In this document: positions 23,109 to 32,810 of the stretch, one piece after another | Layout: the number at the start of each line of letters is the position of its first letter | Numbering within the stretch: position 1 is the stretch's first letter | Assembly: GCA_017542125.1 (NCBI GenBank) | Contig: JAFXXU010000045.1 | Coordinates: forward strand, 51,998 to 115,997 | Length of the DNA stretch: 64,000 nt | From: Ruminococcus sp. | GTDB lineage: Bacteria > Bacillota > Clostridia > Oscillospirales > Ruminococcaceae | Reading direction: 5' to 3' | The notes under the pieces: generated by a model | What the model saw: only the letters and a program-made list of their open reading frames with translations | Told to the model about the DNA's origin: nothing | Database searches by the model: none | Program-made: the position numbers and the translations under genes

Positions 23109-24692
23109 TTAAGGCTGCCACTTGGAGCAGAGATTTGCTATGGTATCCGCCATCTTGCCCAGCTCCTTGTTTGTGAGCCCCTTGCTGGACTGGACTATGG
23201 CGGTCAGGCGGTCAAGTGATGCCACAAGCCGCTGATAAGCCGTGGAGGGCTTGGCAGTACGGGTGATATAGATAGGCTCCGCCTGAGTGAATTCGCCGGT
23301 GATAAGGTCAAGCTCTGCGCCGCTGAAGGGGCAGTAGGCGTCGAGACCCATATCGTCCCGGAGATGCTGGGTGTACTGCTCCGAGATAGCCCCCTCGCCG
23401 TGGTTCACGAATACCTTCTTGGGTCTCTCCAGGTGGGATATCCACTCGTCGAGTCCGTCCTTGTCGGCGTGCCCGCTGACGCCCGGCAGGATAGTTATCT
23501 CCGCACAGACGCTTATATCCTCGCCGAAGAGCTTTACCCTCTTGGCGCCGTCGCAGAGGGAGCGTCCCAGGGTGGCTGCCGCCTGGTATCCCACGAAGAC
23601 CACGGTGCACTCCTGCCTCCAGAGATTGTGCTTCAAGTGGTGCTTGATCCTGCCCGCCTCGCACATACCGCTGGCTGAGATTATCACCTTCGGCACTCTG
23701 TCGAAGTTTATCGCCCGGGACTCATCGCTGGTGACGGCCAGCTTAAGGTCATCGAACTGTATGGGGTTTATCCCCCTGCTGACGTAGGACATAGCCTCCT
23801 CGTCGTAGCAGGAGCTCTTGTTGCGCATGAATATGCCCGTAGCCTCGATAGCCAGGGGCGAATCCACATAGACGGGGAAACCGTCGTGACCCTTGACCAG
23901 CCCGTGCTCCTTGACCTGACGCAGGAAATAGAGCATCTCCTGTGTTCTTCCCACCGCAAAGGAGGGGATGACCACATTGCCACCCCGGTCAAAGGTGCGC
24001 TGCAGCACCTCCGCCAGTGCCTTGGCATAGTCGGCGGGACGGCTGTGGAGGCGGTTGCCGTAGGTGGACTCCATAACGGCATAATCAGCTTTTTTGAGGA
24101 ACTGGGGATCACGGAGCAGCGGCTGATGCTTGTTGCCGATATCCCCCGAAAAGACGATAACACGGGTCTGACCCTCCTCGGTCAGGGTGAGCTCTATGCT
24201 TGAGGAGCCCAGCAGATGCCCGGCGTCGATGTATCTGACGCTGATACCATCGCAGATATCTACCCGCTCATCGTATGAATGTGGCACCAGCAGACGGATA
24301 GCGCCCTCGGCATCGTTGATGGTATATAAGGGCTCGATGTTGTCCTGCCCTTTTCTTCTTGCCTTACGGGAGCGCCATTCCGACTCGAACTCCTGTATAT
24401 GGGCGGAATCTCTCAGCATTATTGCGCAGAGGTCGGCAGTTGCCGAGGTGCAGTGTATCTCACCCTTGAATCCCCCCGCATAGAGCAGCGGCAGCAGGCC
24501 GGAGTGGTCGATATGGGCGTGGGTGAGCAGCACGAAATCAATGTTTGAGGGCGAAGTAGGCACCTGTGTGTTCTCGTAGACATCCACACCCTGCTCCATT
24601 CCGAAATCCACGAGAAAGCTCTTCCCGCAGGCATTTATATAGGTACAGCTGCCCGTGACCTCGTGGGCAGCGCCGATAAAGCATAGCTTCAT
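23109..24692 (-). CDS. MBL-fold beta-CASP RNA/DNA-processing nuclease-like protein
   Basis: A 527-residue metallo-beta-lactamase superfamily protein. The metal motif HAHIDHSG (HxHxDH) is in FVLLTHAHIDHSGLLPLL. AGHLLGSSS and FSGDIG follow, then the beta-CASP motifs. SASGMCEAGRIKHHL and the final GVSGHADKDGLDEW fit RNA-metabolising MBL proteins of the YSH1/KHSRP-like type. A C-terminal extension of about 70 residues is added. Cellular RNA targets are unknown. The promoter is at 24770-24798. It is upstream of, and coupled to, the methyltransferase gene. Confidence 0.88.
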   Translation of the reverse strand: MKLCFIGAAHEVTGSCTYINACGKSFLVDFGMEQGVDVYENTQVPTSPSNIDFVLLTHAHIDHSGLLPLLYAGGFKGEIHCTSATADLCAIMLRDSAHIQEFESEWRSRKARRKGQDNIEPLYTINDAEGAIRLLVPHSYDERVDICDGISVRYIDAGHLLGSSSIELTLTEEGQTRVIVFSGDIGNKHQPLLRDPQFLKKADYAVMESTYGNRLHSRPADYAKALAEVLQRTFDRGGNVVIPSFAVGRTQEMLYFLRQVKEHGLVKGHDGFPVYVDSPLAIEATGIFMRNKSSCYDEEAMSYVSRGINPIQFDDLKLAVTSDESRAINFDRVPKVIISASGMCEAGRIKHHLKHNLWRQECTVVFVGYQAAATLGRSLCDGAKRVKLFGEDISVCAEITILPGVSGHADKDGLDEWISHLERPKKVFVNHGEGAISEQYTQHLRDDMGLDAYCPFSGAELDLITGEFTQAEPIYITRTAKPSTAYQRLVASLDRLTAIVQSSKGLTNKELGKMADTIANLCSKWQP

Positions 24693-24769
24693 AAAGACAT
24701 CCTCCGTTCCCGCGCCGGGCGCGAAATAGTTTTCGGCTCATGCCGGAGGGCTTACAGCCCTCTTTAATC

Positions 24770-24798
24770 ATTATAACACATTTCATACATTTTTGCAA
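24770..24798 (-). promoter_or_regulatory. Promoter of the beta-CASP/methyltransferase/C39-like operon
   Basis: On the minus strand TTGCAA (24793-24798), a 17-base spacer and TATAAT (24770-24775). Confidence 0.75.
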
Positions 24799-24860
24799 TA
24801 ACAGAAAGCGATTTTTATATATTTTTCCGACAGTCCCGCTTTCCTGTCCGCCGGAGGGTA

Positions 24861-24890
24861 AGAAAAAGCCCCCGCGGCATCCGAAGGGGC
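24861..24890 (-). terminator. Terminator of the cyclophilin gene
   Basis: On the minus strand GCCCC...GGGGGC (24868-24890) is followed by TTTTTCT. Confidence 0.7.
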
Positions 24891-24897
24891 ATATCTC

Positions 24898-25368
24898 TTA
24901 TTCGATGATGACCTTCTTCATTTTCTGCTCGGTCTTGGGTCTGTCGTTGAAGCCAACGGGGGTGTTGGCGATCTCGTCAACCACGTCCATACCCTCTACT
25001 ACCTTGCCGAAGGCCGCATACTGGCCGTCAAGGTGGGGCGCATCCTGATGCATGATGAAGAACTGGGAGCTTGCCGAGTTGGGGTTCATAGCTCTTGCCA
25101 TTGAAAGCACGCCGCGGGTATGCTTTATGGGGTTGGGAACTCCGTTTGCAAGGAACTCGCCCTTGATCTTCTCCTTGGCGCCGCCCATTCCGGTACCCTC
25201 GGGGTCGCCGCCCTGTATCATAAAGCCCTTGATAACACGGTGGAATATGAGCCCGTCATAAAAGCCCTCTTTTACCAGCTTCTCAAAGTTTGCGACAGAG
25301 ATGGGCGCCGCATCGGGATAAAGCTCCAGCTTGATCTTCTTGCCGTTTTCCATTTCGATTACAACCAT
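24898..25368 (-). CDS. Cyclophilin-type peptidyl-prolyl cis-trans isomerase
   Basis: A 156-residue single-domain cyclophilin that speeds proline isomerisation during protein folding. The core motifs IFHRVIKGFMIQGGDP and ASSQFFI are present, with GKVVEGMDVVD near the end. There is no signal peptide, so it acts in the cytoplasm. ATG follows AAAGGAG. It lies 92 bases after the 25461 gene and may be read through from it. It is followed by its own terminator. Confidence 0.95.
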   Translation of the reverse strand: MVVIEMENGKKIKLELYPDAAPISVANFEKLVKEGFYDGLIFHRVIKGFMIQGGDPEGTGMGGAKEKIKGEFLANGVPNPIKHTRGVLSMARAMNPNSASSQFFIMHQDAPHLDGQYAAFGKVVEGMDVVDEIANTPVGFNDRPKTEQKMKKVIIE

Positions 25369-25460
25369 TTGTCATTCTCCTTTATAATAATGATCCCGGC
25401 AGGCTGAAAACCGCCCGGACAAAATACGTCTCCCCGCCCGCAGGCAGGGAGATGCGGTCA

Positions 25461-25988
25461 TCAATACTTATCCTTTGCCTTGGGCAGCTTGCCCATAGCA
25501 TTGAATTTCATCAGCTCGGCGAAATACTCCGCCTCGGGCGAGGGCTTCTTTCTTGCCAGCTTGCCCTCCTTGACAGTGCTGTCGCAGTAGATGAAGTCCT
25601 TTACTCCGTCCTTGACGACGCAGTATATCCTGTCGCACACCGCGAACTCGCCGTTCTCGTCGTAGAGGTTCTTATCAAAGCAGCAGAAGATATCGTGGGC
25701 GATGTCCGAAGCCAGCTTTGTGGTGATCTCATACTGGCTCTGCCCCTGCTCCTTCATCTTATCAAGGTCTGCCTTGAAGAAATCCAGAACAGGCACACCG
25801 TTGACCTCCATCTTCTTGAAGATCCTTGCCAGGCACCTTGCAGCGTCCTCCTCGGTGAGCTTATCCAGGCGGCAGTTCTTGAATTCCAGTATATAGGGCT
25901 CGATGGTGGCATAGAAGAGCTTCTCGTACTGGAAGGGCTTGCCCTTGTCGGCATAGCTGATTATCGGGTTCTCAACATTGATTATCAA
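25461..25988 (-). CDS. Hypothetical protein
   Basis: A 175-residue soluble protein with mixed helices and strands, several Cys (DIFCCFDKN, VCDRIYCVV, FIYCDS) and no recognised motif. It begins with TTG at 25988, preceded by CAGGAG. It follows the 26026-26775 gene by 37 bases on the same strand, so the two are probably cotranscribed and may act together. The paired charged segments and Cys are compatible with a metal- or partner-binding role, but nothing more can be said. Confidence 0.7.
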   Translation of the reverse strand: MIINVENPIISYADKGKPFQYEKLFYATIEPYILEFKNCRLDKLTEEDAARCLARIFKKMEVNGVPVLDFFKADLDKMKEQGQSQYEITTKLASDIAHDIFCCFDKNLYDENGEFAVCDRIYCVVKDGVKDFIYCDSTVKEGKLARKKPSPEAEYFAELMKFNAMGKLPKAKDKY

Positions 25989-26025
25989 ATTCTATCGCTC
26001 CTGATCTGTTGTTATTGCGGGCAGT

Positions 26026-26775
26026 TCAGTCCTGCCTCTTTCTGTCGCCGTACTGCTTCATGAACTCCTCGGTCTTCTTGGCGAGAAGGTCGTCGTTTAC
26101 GGCTGCAATATTCTTATACTCCTTATCCTTGGAGACATCCTTGGCTACCCCCAGCTCGGAGAGACCCTTATCCAGCTCCGACTGCTTGACCTTGTCGATG
26201 TTCTGATACTCGGCATCCTTGGTCTCGTCCTTGGCGACGCCCAGAACGGAGAGACCCTTATCGACCTCGCTCTGATCAACGTGCTCGATATCCAGGTTCA
26301 TAGCCTCTCTGGCTCTTGCCCTTTCGGCTACCTCATCCACCATTTCGGTGATCTTCTGCTCTACGCCCGCATCGTTGGCGGAGTCGATCTCCTTGTTCTC
26401 GTGAGCGGCAAGAAAGCGCTCGTGCTCGATGCGATACTGCTCCTCGAACTCATCCTGTGCGGCAGAGACCTCGTTCTGAGCCACGGGATTGGTATCATAG
26501 TCCTTAGGTGTGAGGACGGGCTTGTTCTTCTGAGCCTCCAGCTCCTTCTCAAGCTCGACCATTTTCTTCTTGATAGTTTCGGGGTCGATAGCGGCGGGAC
26601 CCACCGTCTCCGGCTTTGCCTCATCATACTTCGACTCCTTGATAACAACGGTCTCGCCCGTGGTCTTATTCCTCTTTACCGGGGCGCCCCAGATGTCATC
26701 GGGATTGACCGCAGGCTTTGCTGCAGGTGCGGGGGTGCCGTTGTCGTTTTGCTTTTTATGCCCGAAAAGTGCCAT
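26026..26775 (-). CDS. Charged protein with two 30-residue tandem repeats
   Basis: This 249-residue protein starts MALFGHKKQ and continues with a disordered-looking basic/acidic region and a coiled-coil stretch (residues ~65-160, rich in E, K and A). It then has two 30-residue repeats at 163-192 and 193-222 (QSExDKGLSxLGVAKD...KDxEYxNI in both). No family is recognised. It is upstream of the 25461 gene, with its promoter at 26840-26868, and is divergent from the tail-anchored J-like gene. ATG follows AAGGAGG. A scaffolding or assembly role is possible (inference). Confidence 0.75.
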   Translation of the reverse strand: MALFGHKKQNDNGTPAPAAKPAVNPDDIWGAPVKRNKTTGETVVIKESKYDEAKPETVGPAAIDPETIKKKMVELEKELEAQKNKPVLTPKDYDTNPVAQNEVSAAQDEFEEQYRIEHERFLAAHENKEIDSANDAGVEQKITEMVDEVAERARAREAMNLDIEHVDQSEVDKGLSVLGVAKDETKDAEYQNIDKVKQSELDKGLSELGVAKDVSKDKEYKNIAAVNDDLLAKKTEEFMKQYGDRKRQD

Positions 26776-26839
26776 AAAAAGGTCCTCCTTATATTTGATA
26801 TGGTAGCATTTAGTAAAATTCTCATAATATATTTATTAT

Positions 26840-26868
26840 ATTATACACTATTTTAGGGAAAATTGCAA
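26840..26868 (-). promoter_or_regulatory. Promoter of the repeat-protein operon
   Basis: On the minus strand TTGCAA (26863-26868), a 17-base spacer and TATAAT (26840-26845). The intergenic 26776-27075 is strongly AT-rich and contains one DnaA-box-like TGTGGATAA (26911-26919). A TATAAT lies near 26984-26989 for the rightward gene, but no clear -35 was seen. Confidence 0.7.
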
Positions 26869-27075
26869 TAAGATTTGAATATTTTTTTGAAAAATATTAA
26901 CCGAATAATTTGTGGATAATTTGTAAAGTTAACAATTATTCAATAAAATAGCAACGTTTTGTTATCATATTTCCCGGCTATCTTTGTTATAATTATTAAA
27001 GCATTATGATTAGATTATTTTGTGCCTATTTAATCAAAAGAATTTACCAATACATACTTTAAGGAGGAAATCACG

Positions 27076-28788
27076 TTGCTGAATCAGAAAATAGGTATTA
27101 CAGCTACCGAGCTGTTTGCCTGCAACCCCTTCCGTGTGCTCGGAATAGCCGTAAACACTCCTCAGGCCGATATCGACAAGAGATACAAGCAGTTCCTCAA
27201 TGCTGCTGCCTCGGGCGATACGTCCTCACTCAAAACAGAGTTTGATTTCAATTCTCTGCCCCCCTTCTCCAGAGATGCTGCGGCTCTCAGAACAGCCTAT
27301 GCCAAGCTCGCGAGCAACGGCTACCGCTGCTTCGCTTATGCGGATCCCGCTTTCACCGTTCCTCTCAATATCGACGATGTTGCGCTCAACCTCCGCGATA
27401 TCAGCTGCTATGATTGCTTCCTGAGATGCTATATGTGGCTGGTCATCAATGACCCCGATATGGAAGAGGAGGAGCTGTGGATCCTGCTTGCCAAGTACAT
27501 CGACAGGCTCATCACCGCCTCCCCCGATAAGTTTGAGTATTACTTCGACAGCCGCTTCCCTGCCGAGATGATCGACGGCGCGAAGTCGATTTACCGCTCC
27601 TTCTACGTTACCTTCTCGGAGATCATTCTGCTCCCTCTGAAGGAAATGGTAAGAGGCGCTATGAAGTGCGATACTGCTTCCGATATCCTTACCCTTAAGG
27701 GCATCGACATCAAGCAGGAATTCGTGCCCATCGACATCCCCCAGGCAAATGCCCCCAAGCCGGGCGAGCCTGCCCCCAAGCTGAAGCTGGCTCTCAAGGA
27801 CGGCGATGAGTATTTCGATATCTCCACCGGCCAGATGATGAGCTTCGAGGCTGTTACCGCTGCTAAGGTCGAGAGCAACGTGTTTGCAGAGGCTTCCACC
27901 GCTATCTCCGCTGACGAGATCCTGGAGGAGCCCGATGAGAGCAGCGTTATCCCCGACGAGCCCACCGTAACTCCTCACTACGACGATGACGATGACATCA
28001 CAGGCCGCAAGCCTATGTCCTTCCAGTCTACCGAGAGCTCTGCTTCCACCACCGCTCCCAGAGTTATCAAGCGCCCCGTTAATACGGGCATACTCACCAA
28101 GGAGAGCGCAGAGGGTGCTCCCGCACCTGCCATCCGCAAGCCGGAGCCCAGACCCTTCACCCCCGCACCTTCCGCTCCCGCTGCACCCGCAGCCGATGCT
28201 TCCGATGGCAACGATTCAAGAGTTGTTGCTCCCAGCCTTATGAAGAAGAAGGCCCGCACCTCCCTTATCGACGCAGAAGCTCAGGCAGAGATGCACGACT
28301 CCACCGAGATCAACCTCACCGAGGTCACCGAGGAGGAGGAAGAGGAGCAGAACATCTACACCGCTGCTCTGGTACAGATGCTCCGCGCCAACAAGAGCCG
28401 CAACCAGTTCATGAAGGACGTTGATACCAAGCACGCCTTCAATAACGGCGACACTCTTGCAGCTCCCGCTACCCCCGACCTCAAGATGGACGACATCAAT
28501 ATGAAGACCTATGACCGCACCCGTCTTGATTCGCCCTATGAGGTAGTTGACCGCGGCAGCCAGATGAGCCTTGAGGAGAAGTACCGCAACGTCAAGATCG
28601 ACGATATGCTCAATCCTGCTGTGGGCAACAAGACCCAGCGTGTTCACTACGAGCCGGATGCTATCGAGGAATTCAAGAAGCACAAGGCCAAGAACAAGTC
28701 CAACATAAAGAAGCTGGTATGGTTCTTCATAGTCATTCTCATTATCGTGGCTGCTATTGCAGGTCTTTCGCTTGCAGATCTTCTTTAA
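27076..28788 (+). CDS. Tail-anchored protein with J-like N-terminus
   Basis: The 570-residue protein starts at TTG after AAGGAGGAAA. Residues ~14-45 (ACNPFRVLGIAVNTPQADIDKRYKQFL) look like J-domain helix I/II, but the diagnostic HPD tripeptide is absent. A helical domain extends to ~230. A long disordered Pro/Ala/Ser/Glu region follows (~260-420, including a five-Asp run). The last ~24 residues (VWFFIVILIIVAAIAGLSL) form a single C-terminal membrane anchor. The topology is therefore cytoplasmic with a tail anchor. It is next to, and convergent with, dnaJ of the hrcA operon. The function is unknown; a membrane-linked chaperone adaptor is a guess. Confidence 0.78.
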   Translation: MLNQKIGITATELFACNPFRVLGIAVNTPQADIDKRYKQFLNAAASGDTSSLKTEFDFNSLPPFSRDAAALRTAYAKLASNGYRCFAYADPAFTVPLNIDDVALNLRDISCYDCFLRCYMWLVINDPDMEEEELWILLAKYIDRLITASPDKFEYYFDSRFPAEMIDGAKSIYRSFYVTFSEIILLPLKEMVRGAMKCDTASDILTLKGIDIKQEFVPIDIPQANAPKPGEPAPKLKLALKDGDEYFDISTGQMMSFEAVTAAKVESNVFAEASTAISADEILEEPDESSVIPDEPTVTPHYDDDDDITGRKPMSFQSTESSASTTAPRVIKRPVNTGILTKESAEGAPAPAIRKPEPRPFTPAPSAPAAPAADASDGNDSRVVAPSLMKKKARTSLIDAEAQAEMHDSTEINLTEVTEEEEEEQNIYTAALVQMLRANKSRNQFMKDVDTKHAFNNGDTLAAPATPDLKMDDINMKTYDRTRLDSPYEVVDRGSQMSLEEKYRNVKIDDMLNPAVGNKTQRVHYEPDAIEEFKKHKAKNKSNIKKLVWFFIVILIIVAAIAGLSLADLL

Positions 28789-28797
28789 AAATGCCAA

Positions 28798-28828
28798 AGC
28801 CCGGAGGTTCGCCCTCCGGGCTTTTTTA
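28798..28828 (+). terminator. Terminator of the tail-anchored protein gene
   Basis: AGCCCGGAGG and CCTCCGGGCT stem with a GTTCGC-type loop, then TTTTTT. Confidence 0.9.
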
Positions 28829-28833
28829 TACCG

Positions 28834-28866
28834 AAAAAGCGGGAGAAGCAATTCTCCCGCTTTTTG
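28834..28866 (-). terminator. Terminator of the dnaJ end of the heat-shock operon
   Basis: On the minus strand AAAAAGCGGGAGAA pairs with TTCTCCCGCTTTTT. The hairpin directly follows dnaJ and is symmetrical, so it may work both ways. Confidence 0.85.
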
Positions 28867-28868
28867 TA

Positions 28869-30017
28869 TCACTTGAATTTTTCTTTCAGCTTGTCAAAGA
28901 AACCCTGACGCTTCTGATAGTTCTTATCGGTGAGGGATTCTTCAAAGGCTCTGAGCTTTGCCTTCTGATCCTTTGAAAGGTTCTTGGGTATCTCCACCGA
29001 GACCTTGACGTAATGGTCGCCGCGGTCGGTGCGGTAGAGCTTCTTGATGCCCTTGCCCCTCAGACGGAATACCGTTCCGGCCTGGGTGCCTTCGGGGACG
29101 GTGTACTTCACCTTGCCGTCAACTGTGGGGACAACTATCTCGGCGCCGAGAGCCGCCTGGGTGTAAGTAAGAGGAACATCCGTCCAGACATCGTAGCCGT
29201 CGCGCTCAAAGATAGGATCGGGTCTCACATCCACCCTGATGTGGAGGTCGCCGCTGGGGCCGCCGTTAAGGCCAGCATGACCGCCGCCCTGAATTCGGAG
29301 GGTCTGCCCGTCATCCACACCTGCGGGTATCTCTACCTCTCTGTCCTGGGCATTTCTTACGATGCCCTTGCCCGAGCACTTCTGGCAGGGGGTATCGACT
29401 ATCTTGCCGCGGCCGCCGCAGCGTGTGCAGCTGGCGGTCTGGGAGATATTGCCGAAGGGCGTCCTCTGGGTCACGCGCCTTGTACCCGTGCCCTTACAGT
29501 CGGGGCAGGTCTTGGGTTGAGTGCCGGGAGCTGCTCCCGTTCCGTGACAGTCGGGGCACTGCTCCTGACGGTTGAGCCTTACGTTGACGGTCCTGCCCGC
29601 ACAGGCATCCATAAAGTCGATGGTGACGGAGGTCTCGATATCCGCTCCGCGCCTGGGGGCATTGGGATTGGCGGAGCGCCCGCCGCCGAATGCGGATGAG
29701 AAGCCTCCGAAAATAGAATCGAAGATATCTCCCATATCGGCAAAGCCGCCGAAGCCGCCTGCTCCTGCACCGCCTCCGCCGTATGACGGGTCGAATGCCG
29801 CATGACCGAACTGGTCGTACTTGGCGCGCTTATCGGGATCGGAGAGGACCTCATATGCCTCGTTGATCTCCTTGAATTTTGCCTCGGCTTCCTTATCGTC
29901 GGGGTGAAGGTCGGGATGATACTGCCTTGCCAGCTTACGGAACGCCTTTTTGATCTCGTCCTCACTGGCGGTCTTTCCTACTCCGAGCACCTCGTAGTAA
30001 TCTCTTTTATCTGCCAT
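28869..30017 (-). CDS. dnaJ: Chaperone DnaJ
   Basis: A 382-residue co-chaperone that stimulates DnaK ATPase. The J domain (residues 1-70) carries HPD in [10 protein letters not shown] Gly/Phe-rich stretch (about 80-115) is followed by four CxxCxGxG zinc-binding repeats ([32 protein letters not shown]). The C-terminal substrate-binding domain completes the class I layout. ATG at 30017 ([12 protein letters not shown]) lies 7 bases after AAGGAGA and is preferred to ATG at 30023. It is last in hrcA-grpE-dnaK-dnaJ. Confidence 0.97.
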   Translation of the reverse strand: MADKRDYYEVLGVGKTASEDEIKKAFRKLARQYHPDLHPDDKEAEAKFKEINEAYEVLSDPDKRAKYDQFGHAAFDPSYGGGGAGAGGFGGFADMGDIFDSIFGGFSSAFGGGRSANPNAPRRGADIETSVTIDFMDACAGRTVNVRLNRQEQCPDCHGTGAAPGTQPKTCPDCKGTGTRRVTQRTPFGNISQTASCTRCGGRGKIVDTPCQKCSGKGIVRNAQDREVEIPAGVDDGQTLRIQGGGHAGLNGGPSGDLHIRVDVRPDPIFERDGYDVWTDVPLTYTQAALGAEIVVPTVDGKVKYTVPEGTQAGTVFRLRGKGIKKLYRTDRGDHYVKVSVEIPKNLSKDQKAKLRAFEESLTDKNYQKRQGFFDKLKEKFK

Positions 30018-30162
30018 AAGCATTCTCCTTTGTCATAACTGAACAGCCCAACGCCGAAACCTGCTCCGGGTATTTATCATCGCCCCTGCGGGGGGGGGGA
30101 GAGCATTTTTTCGCTCGAATTCAGCGAACGGCTGCATAAATGAAGCCTGCATATAACCTCAC

Positions 30163-30194
30163 CGAACCGCAGGACATTTCTGCCCTGCGGTTCG
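30163..30194. other. Perfect 11-bp stem-loop between dnaK and dnaJ
   Basis: CGAACCGCAGG pairs with CCTGCGGTTCG. No T-run follows on either side, so it is not a standard terminator. It may be an mRNA processing or stability element that sets the DnaK:DnaJ ratio (inference). A run of about nine G lies nearby (~30089-30097). Confidence 0.55.
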
Positions 30195-30231
30195 AGGTCT
30201 TGTATCTTCTGATAGTTAAGTGTTTCCGGGA

Positions 30232-32109
30232 TCAGTCGGCATCTCTGAAGTCGGCGTCAATGACGTCGTCGCCGCCGTGGCTGCCGCCGCCCATGTTGCC
30301 GCCCATATTGCCCATGCCGCCCATGTTGTTGGGATCAAAGCCCTGAGCGCCGCCGGCTGCCTGCTGAGCCTGTGCAGCCTCCTGATAGATGCGCTGAGCT
30401 ACGGGCTGGAAGGCATTCTCCAGCTCCTGTCTCTTGGCCTTGATGGCCTCAACGTCGGTGCCCTTGAGAGCATCCTTGAGAGCGTCTATCTTAGCCTGAA
30501 CGGAGGACTTCTCGTCGGCTGTTACCTTGTCGCCGAACTCGCCGAGAGCCTTGTCGATCTGGAAGCAGAGCTGGTCAGCCTGATTTCTGGCATCGACCTC
30601 TTCCTTCTTCTTGGCATCCTCTGCTGCGAAGGCCTCAGCCTCCTTGACCGCCTTATCTATATCCTCCTTGGACATATTGGTAGAGGAGGTGATGGTGATG
30701 TTCTGCTCCTTGCCGGTGCCGAGATCCTTAGCCGAAACGTGAACGATACCGTTGGCGTCGATATCGAAGGTCACCTCGATCTGGGGGATGCCTCTGGGAG
30801 CGGGAGCGATACCGTCAAGACGGAACATACCCAGTTGCTTGTTATCCTTGGCGAACTCTCTCTCTCCCTGGAGAACGTTGATATCAACTGCGGTCTGGTT
30901 ATCAGCATAGGTGGAGAAGATCTGGGTCTTCTTGGTGGGGATGGTGGTATTTCTCTCGATCATCTTGGTAGCTACGCCGCCTGCGGTCTCGATAGAGAGG
31001 GACAGAGGAGTAACATCCAGAAGGAGCAGGCCCTCCTTCACGTCGCCGCCGAGAACGCCGCCCTGATATGCAGCGCCGAGAGCTACGCACTCATCGGGGT
31101 TGATGCCCTTAAAGGGCTCCTTGCCGATGAACTTCTTAACAGCCTCCTGAACGGCGGGTATTCTCGAGGAACCGCCTACCATCAGTACCTTCTGGAGGTC
31201 GTTAGCGGAAAGTCCGGAGTCGGAGAGCGCCTGTCTTACGGGGCCCATGGTCATCTCGACCAGGTCAGCGGTCATCTCGTTGAACTTAGCCTGAGTAAGG
31301 GTCATCTCAAGATGCTTGGGGCCTGTTGCATCGGCAGTGATGAAGGGCAGAGAGATAGTCGAGGATGGAGTGCTGGAAAGCTCGATCTTTGCCTTCTCGG
31401 CAGCCTCCTTGAGTCTCTGCATAGCCATCTTGTCGTTAGAAAGGTCAACGCCCTCTGCGGCCTTGAACTCTCTGATCATCCAGTCGATGATGCGCTGGTC
31501 GAAATCGTCGCCGCCGAGGCGGTTATTGCCGGCGGTAGCGAGAACTTCGGTAACGCCGTCGCCCATCTCGATGATGGAAACATCAAAGGTACCGCCGCCC
31601 AGGTCGTATACCATTACCTTCTGATCCTCTTCCTTATCGATACCGTAGGAGAGAGCTGCAGCGGTAGGCTCGTTGATTATACGCTTAACATTGAGGCCTG
31701 CGATCTGGCCTGCATCCTTGGTAGCCTGACGCTGAGCGTCGGTGAAGTAAGCAGGAACGGTGATAACTGCCTCAGTTACCTTCTCGCCGAGATAAGCCTC
31801 TGCATCGGCCTTCAGCTTCTGGAGGATCATAGCGCTGATCTCCTGGGGAGTATAGGTCTTGCCGCCCATCTGAGCCTTATAATCAGAGCCCATATGTCTC
31901 TTGATGGAGATAACGGTATTGTCAAAGTTTGTAACTGCCTGTCTCTTGGCTACCTGGCCTACGAGTCTGTCGCCGTTCTTGGAAACGCCGACTACCGAGG
32001 GAGTAGTTCTTGCGCCCTCACTGTTGGGGATAACGACGGCTTCGCCGCCCTCCATTACTGCTACGCAGCTGTTGGTTGTTCCGAGGTCTATTCCTATGAT
32101 CTTTGCCAT
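30232..32109 (-). CDS. dnaK: Chaperone protein DnaK (Hsp70)
   Basis: A 625-residue ATP-dependent chaperone. It starts [22 protein letters not shown] with the phosphate-1 signature. [13 protein letters not shown] and [13 protein letters not shown] are the other ATPase signatures. The substrate domain is followed by a Gly/Met/Asn-rich C-terminal tail ([22 protein letters not shown]). ATG follows AAGGAAGA. It is third in the HrcA-regulated operon and works with GrpE and DnaJ upstream and downstream. Confidence 0.99.
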   Translation of the reverse strand: MAKIIGIDLGTTNSCVAVMEGGEAVVIPNSEGARTTPSVVGVSKNGDRLVGQVAKRQAVTNFDNTVISIKRHMGSDYKAQMGGKTYTPQEISAMILQKLKADAEAYLGEKVTEAVITVPAYFTDAQRQATKDAGQIAGLNVKRIINEPTAAALSYGIDKEEDQKVMVYDLGGGTFDVSIIEMGDGVTEVLATAGNNRLGGDDFDQRIIDWMIREFKAAEGVDLSNDKMAMQRLKEAAEKAKIELSSTPSSTISLPFITADATGPKHLEMTLTQAKFNEMTADLVEMTMGPVRQALSDSGLSANDLQKVLMVGGSSRIPAVQEAVKKFIGKEPFKGINPDECVALGAAYQGGVLGGDVKEGLLLLDVTPLSLSIETAGGVATKMIERNTTIPTKKTQIFSTYADNQTAVDINVLQGEREFAKDNKQLGMFRLDGIAPAPRGIPQIEVTFDIDANGIVHVSAKDLGTGKEQNITITSSTNMSKEDIDKAVKEAEAFAAEDAKKKEEVDARNQADQLCFQIDKALGEFGDKVTADEKSSVQAKIDALKDALKGTDVEAIKAKRQELENAFQPVAQRIYQEAAQAQQAAGGAQGFDPNNMGGMGNMGGNMGGGSHGGDDVIDADFRDAD

Positions 32110-32212
32110 AAGTCATTCTTCCTTTCTTATCAATGCACCGTTCAGCGGTGCTGAAATATTACTTAGTTGTTCTGCCTCACCGCTCCGCGGCTCGGCATGG
32201 ATACGAGCTTCT

Positions 32213-32791
32213 TTACGGATTAGCCACTACCACCATCGCGTACCTGATCACCTTATCGCCGATCTTGTAGCCCTTCTGATAGGTCTGGGCTACGGTATTC
32301 TCACCAAGCTCGGGATCCTCGATCTGGGAGATGGCGTTGGCGATGTTGGGGTCAAAGGGCTGACCTGTGGGGTCGATGATCTCAACTCCCAGCTTGGCGA
32401 TCATATCACCGAACTGCTTGAATATCATCTCTACGCCCTGCTTGTAGGCGAGATCCTCCGTCTCGGTCTGCAATGCACGCTCGAAGTTATCGAACAGCGG
32501 CAGTATCTCCGAAACGGTGTCGCCCCTGACGCTTGCCGAAAGCTCAAGACGCTCCTTGGCGCTGCGCTTTCTGAAATTGTCGTACTCGGCTGCAAGCCTT
32601 AGATACTTGTCGTTTGCTGCCGCAAGCTCTGCTCTGAGCTTATCCTCCTCAGAGGGCTCGGGCTGTTCCTCATCTTCTTTCGTTTGTTCTGCCTCTGCGG
32701 CGGGATCAGCCTCCAGCTGCTCTGCCTGCGCCTCGGCTGTTTCTTCTTCGATCATCTGCTCCTGAGAGATCTGATCTTCATTCTCTGTCAC
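32213..32791 (-). CDS. grpE: Nucleotide exchange factor GrpE
   Basis: GrpE releases ADP from DnaK. The protein has a long charged coiled-coil N-terminus (E/Q/A-rich), the conserved YLRLAAEYDNFRKRSAKER core and the C-terminal beta region VAQTYQKGYKIGDKVIR. The chosen start is GTG at 32791, which follows AAGGAGG at ideal spacing and lies 19 bases after the hrcA stop. An upstream ATG at 32833, inside hrcA, would add 14 residues and is a real alternative. It is second in the operon. Confidence 0.95.
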   Translation of the reverse strand: MTENEDQISQEQMIEEETAEAQAEQLEADPAAEAEQTKEDEEQPEPSEEDKLRAELAAANDKYLRLAAEYDNFRKRSAKERLELSASVRGDTVSEILPLFDNFERALQTETEDLAYKQGVEMIFKQFGDMIAKLGVEIIDPTGQPFDPNIANAISQIEDPELGENTVAQTYQKGYKIGDKVIRYAMVVVANP

Positions 32792-32810
32792 CGCTGCCGC
32801 CTCCTTTTCT

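Noticed and set aside
26880-27000. AT-rich gap with a TGTGGATAA DnaA-box-like site, possible origin
   Set aside because: Only one such box is present, no dnaA or dnaN is nearby, and the region is explained as two divergent promoters.
30220-32154. 644-codon open frame opposite dnaK
   Set aside because: It is a shadow of the dnaK codon pattern; no ribosome binding site and no protein-like family.
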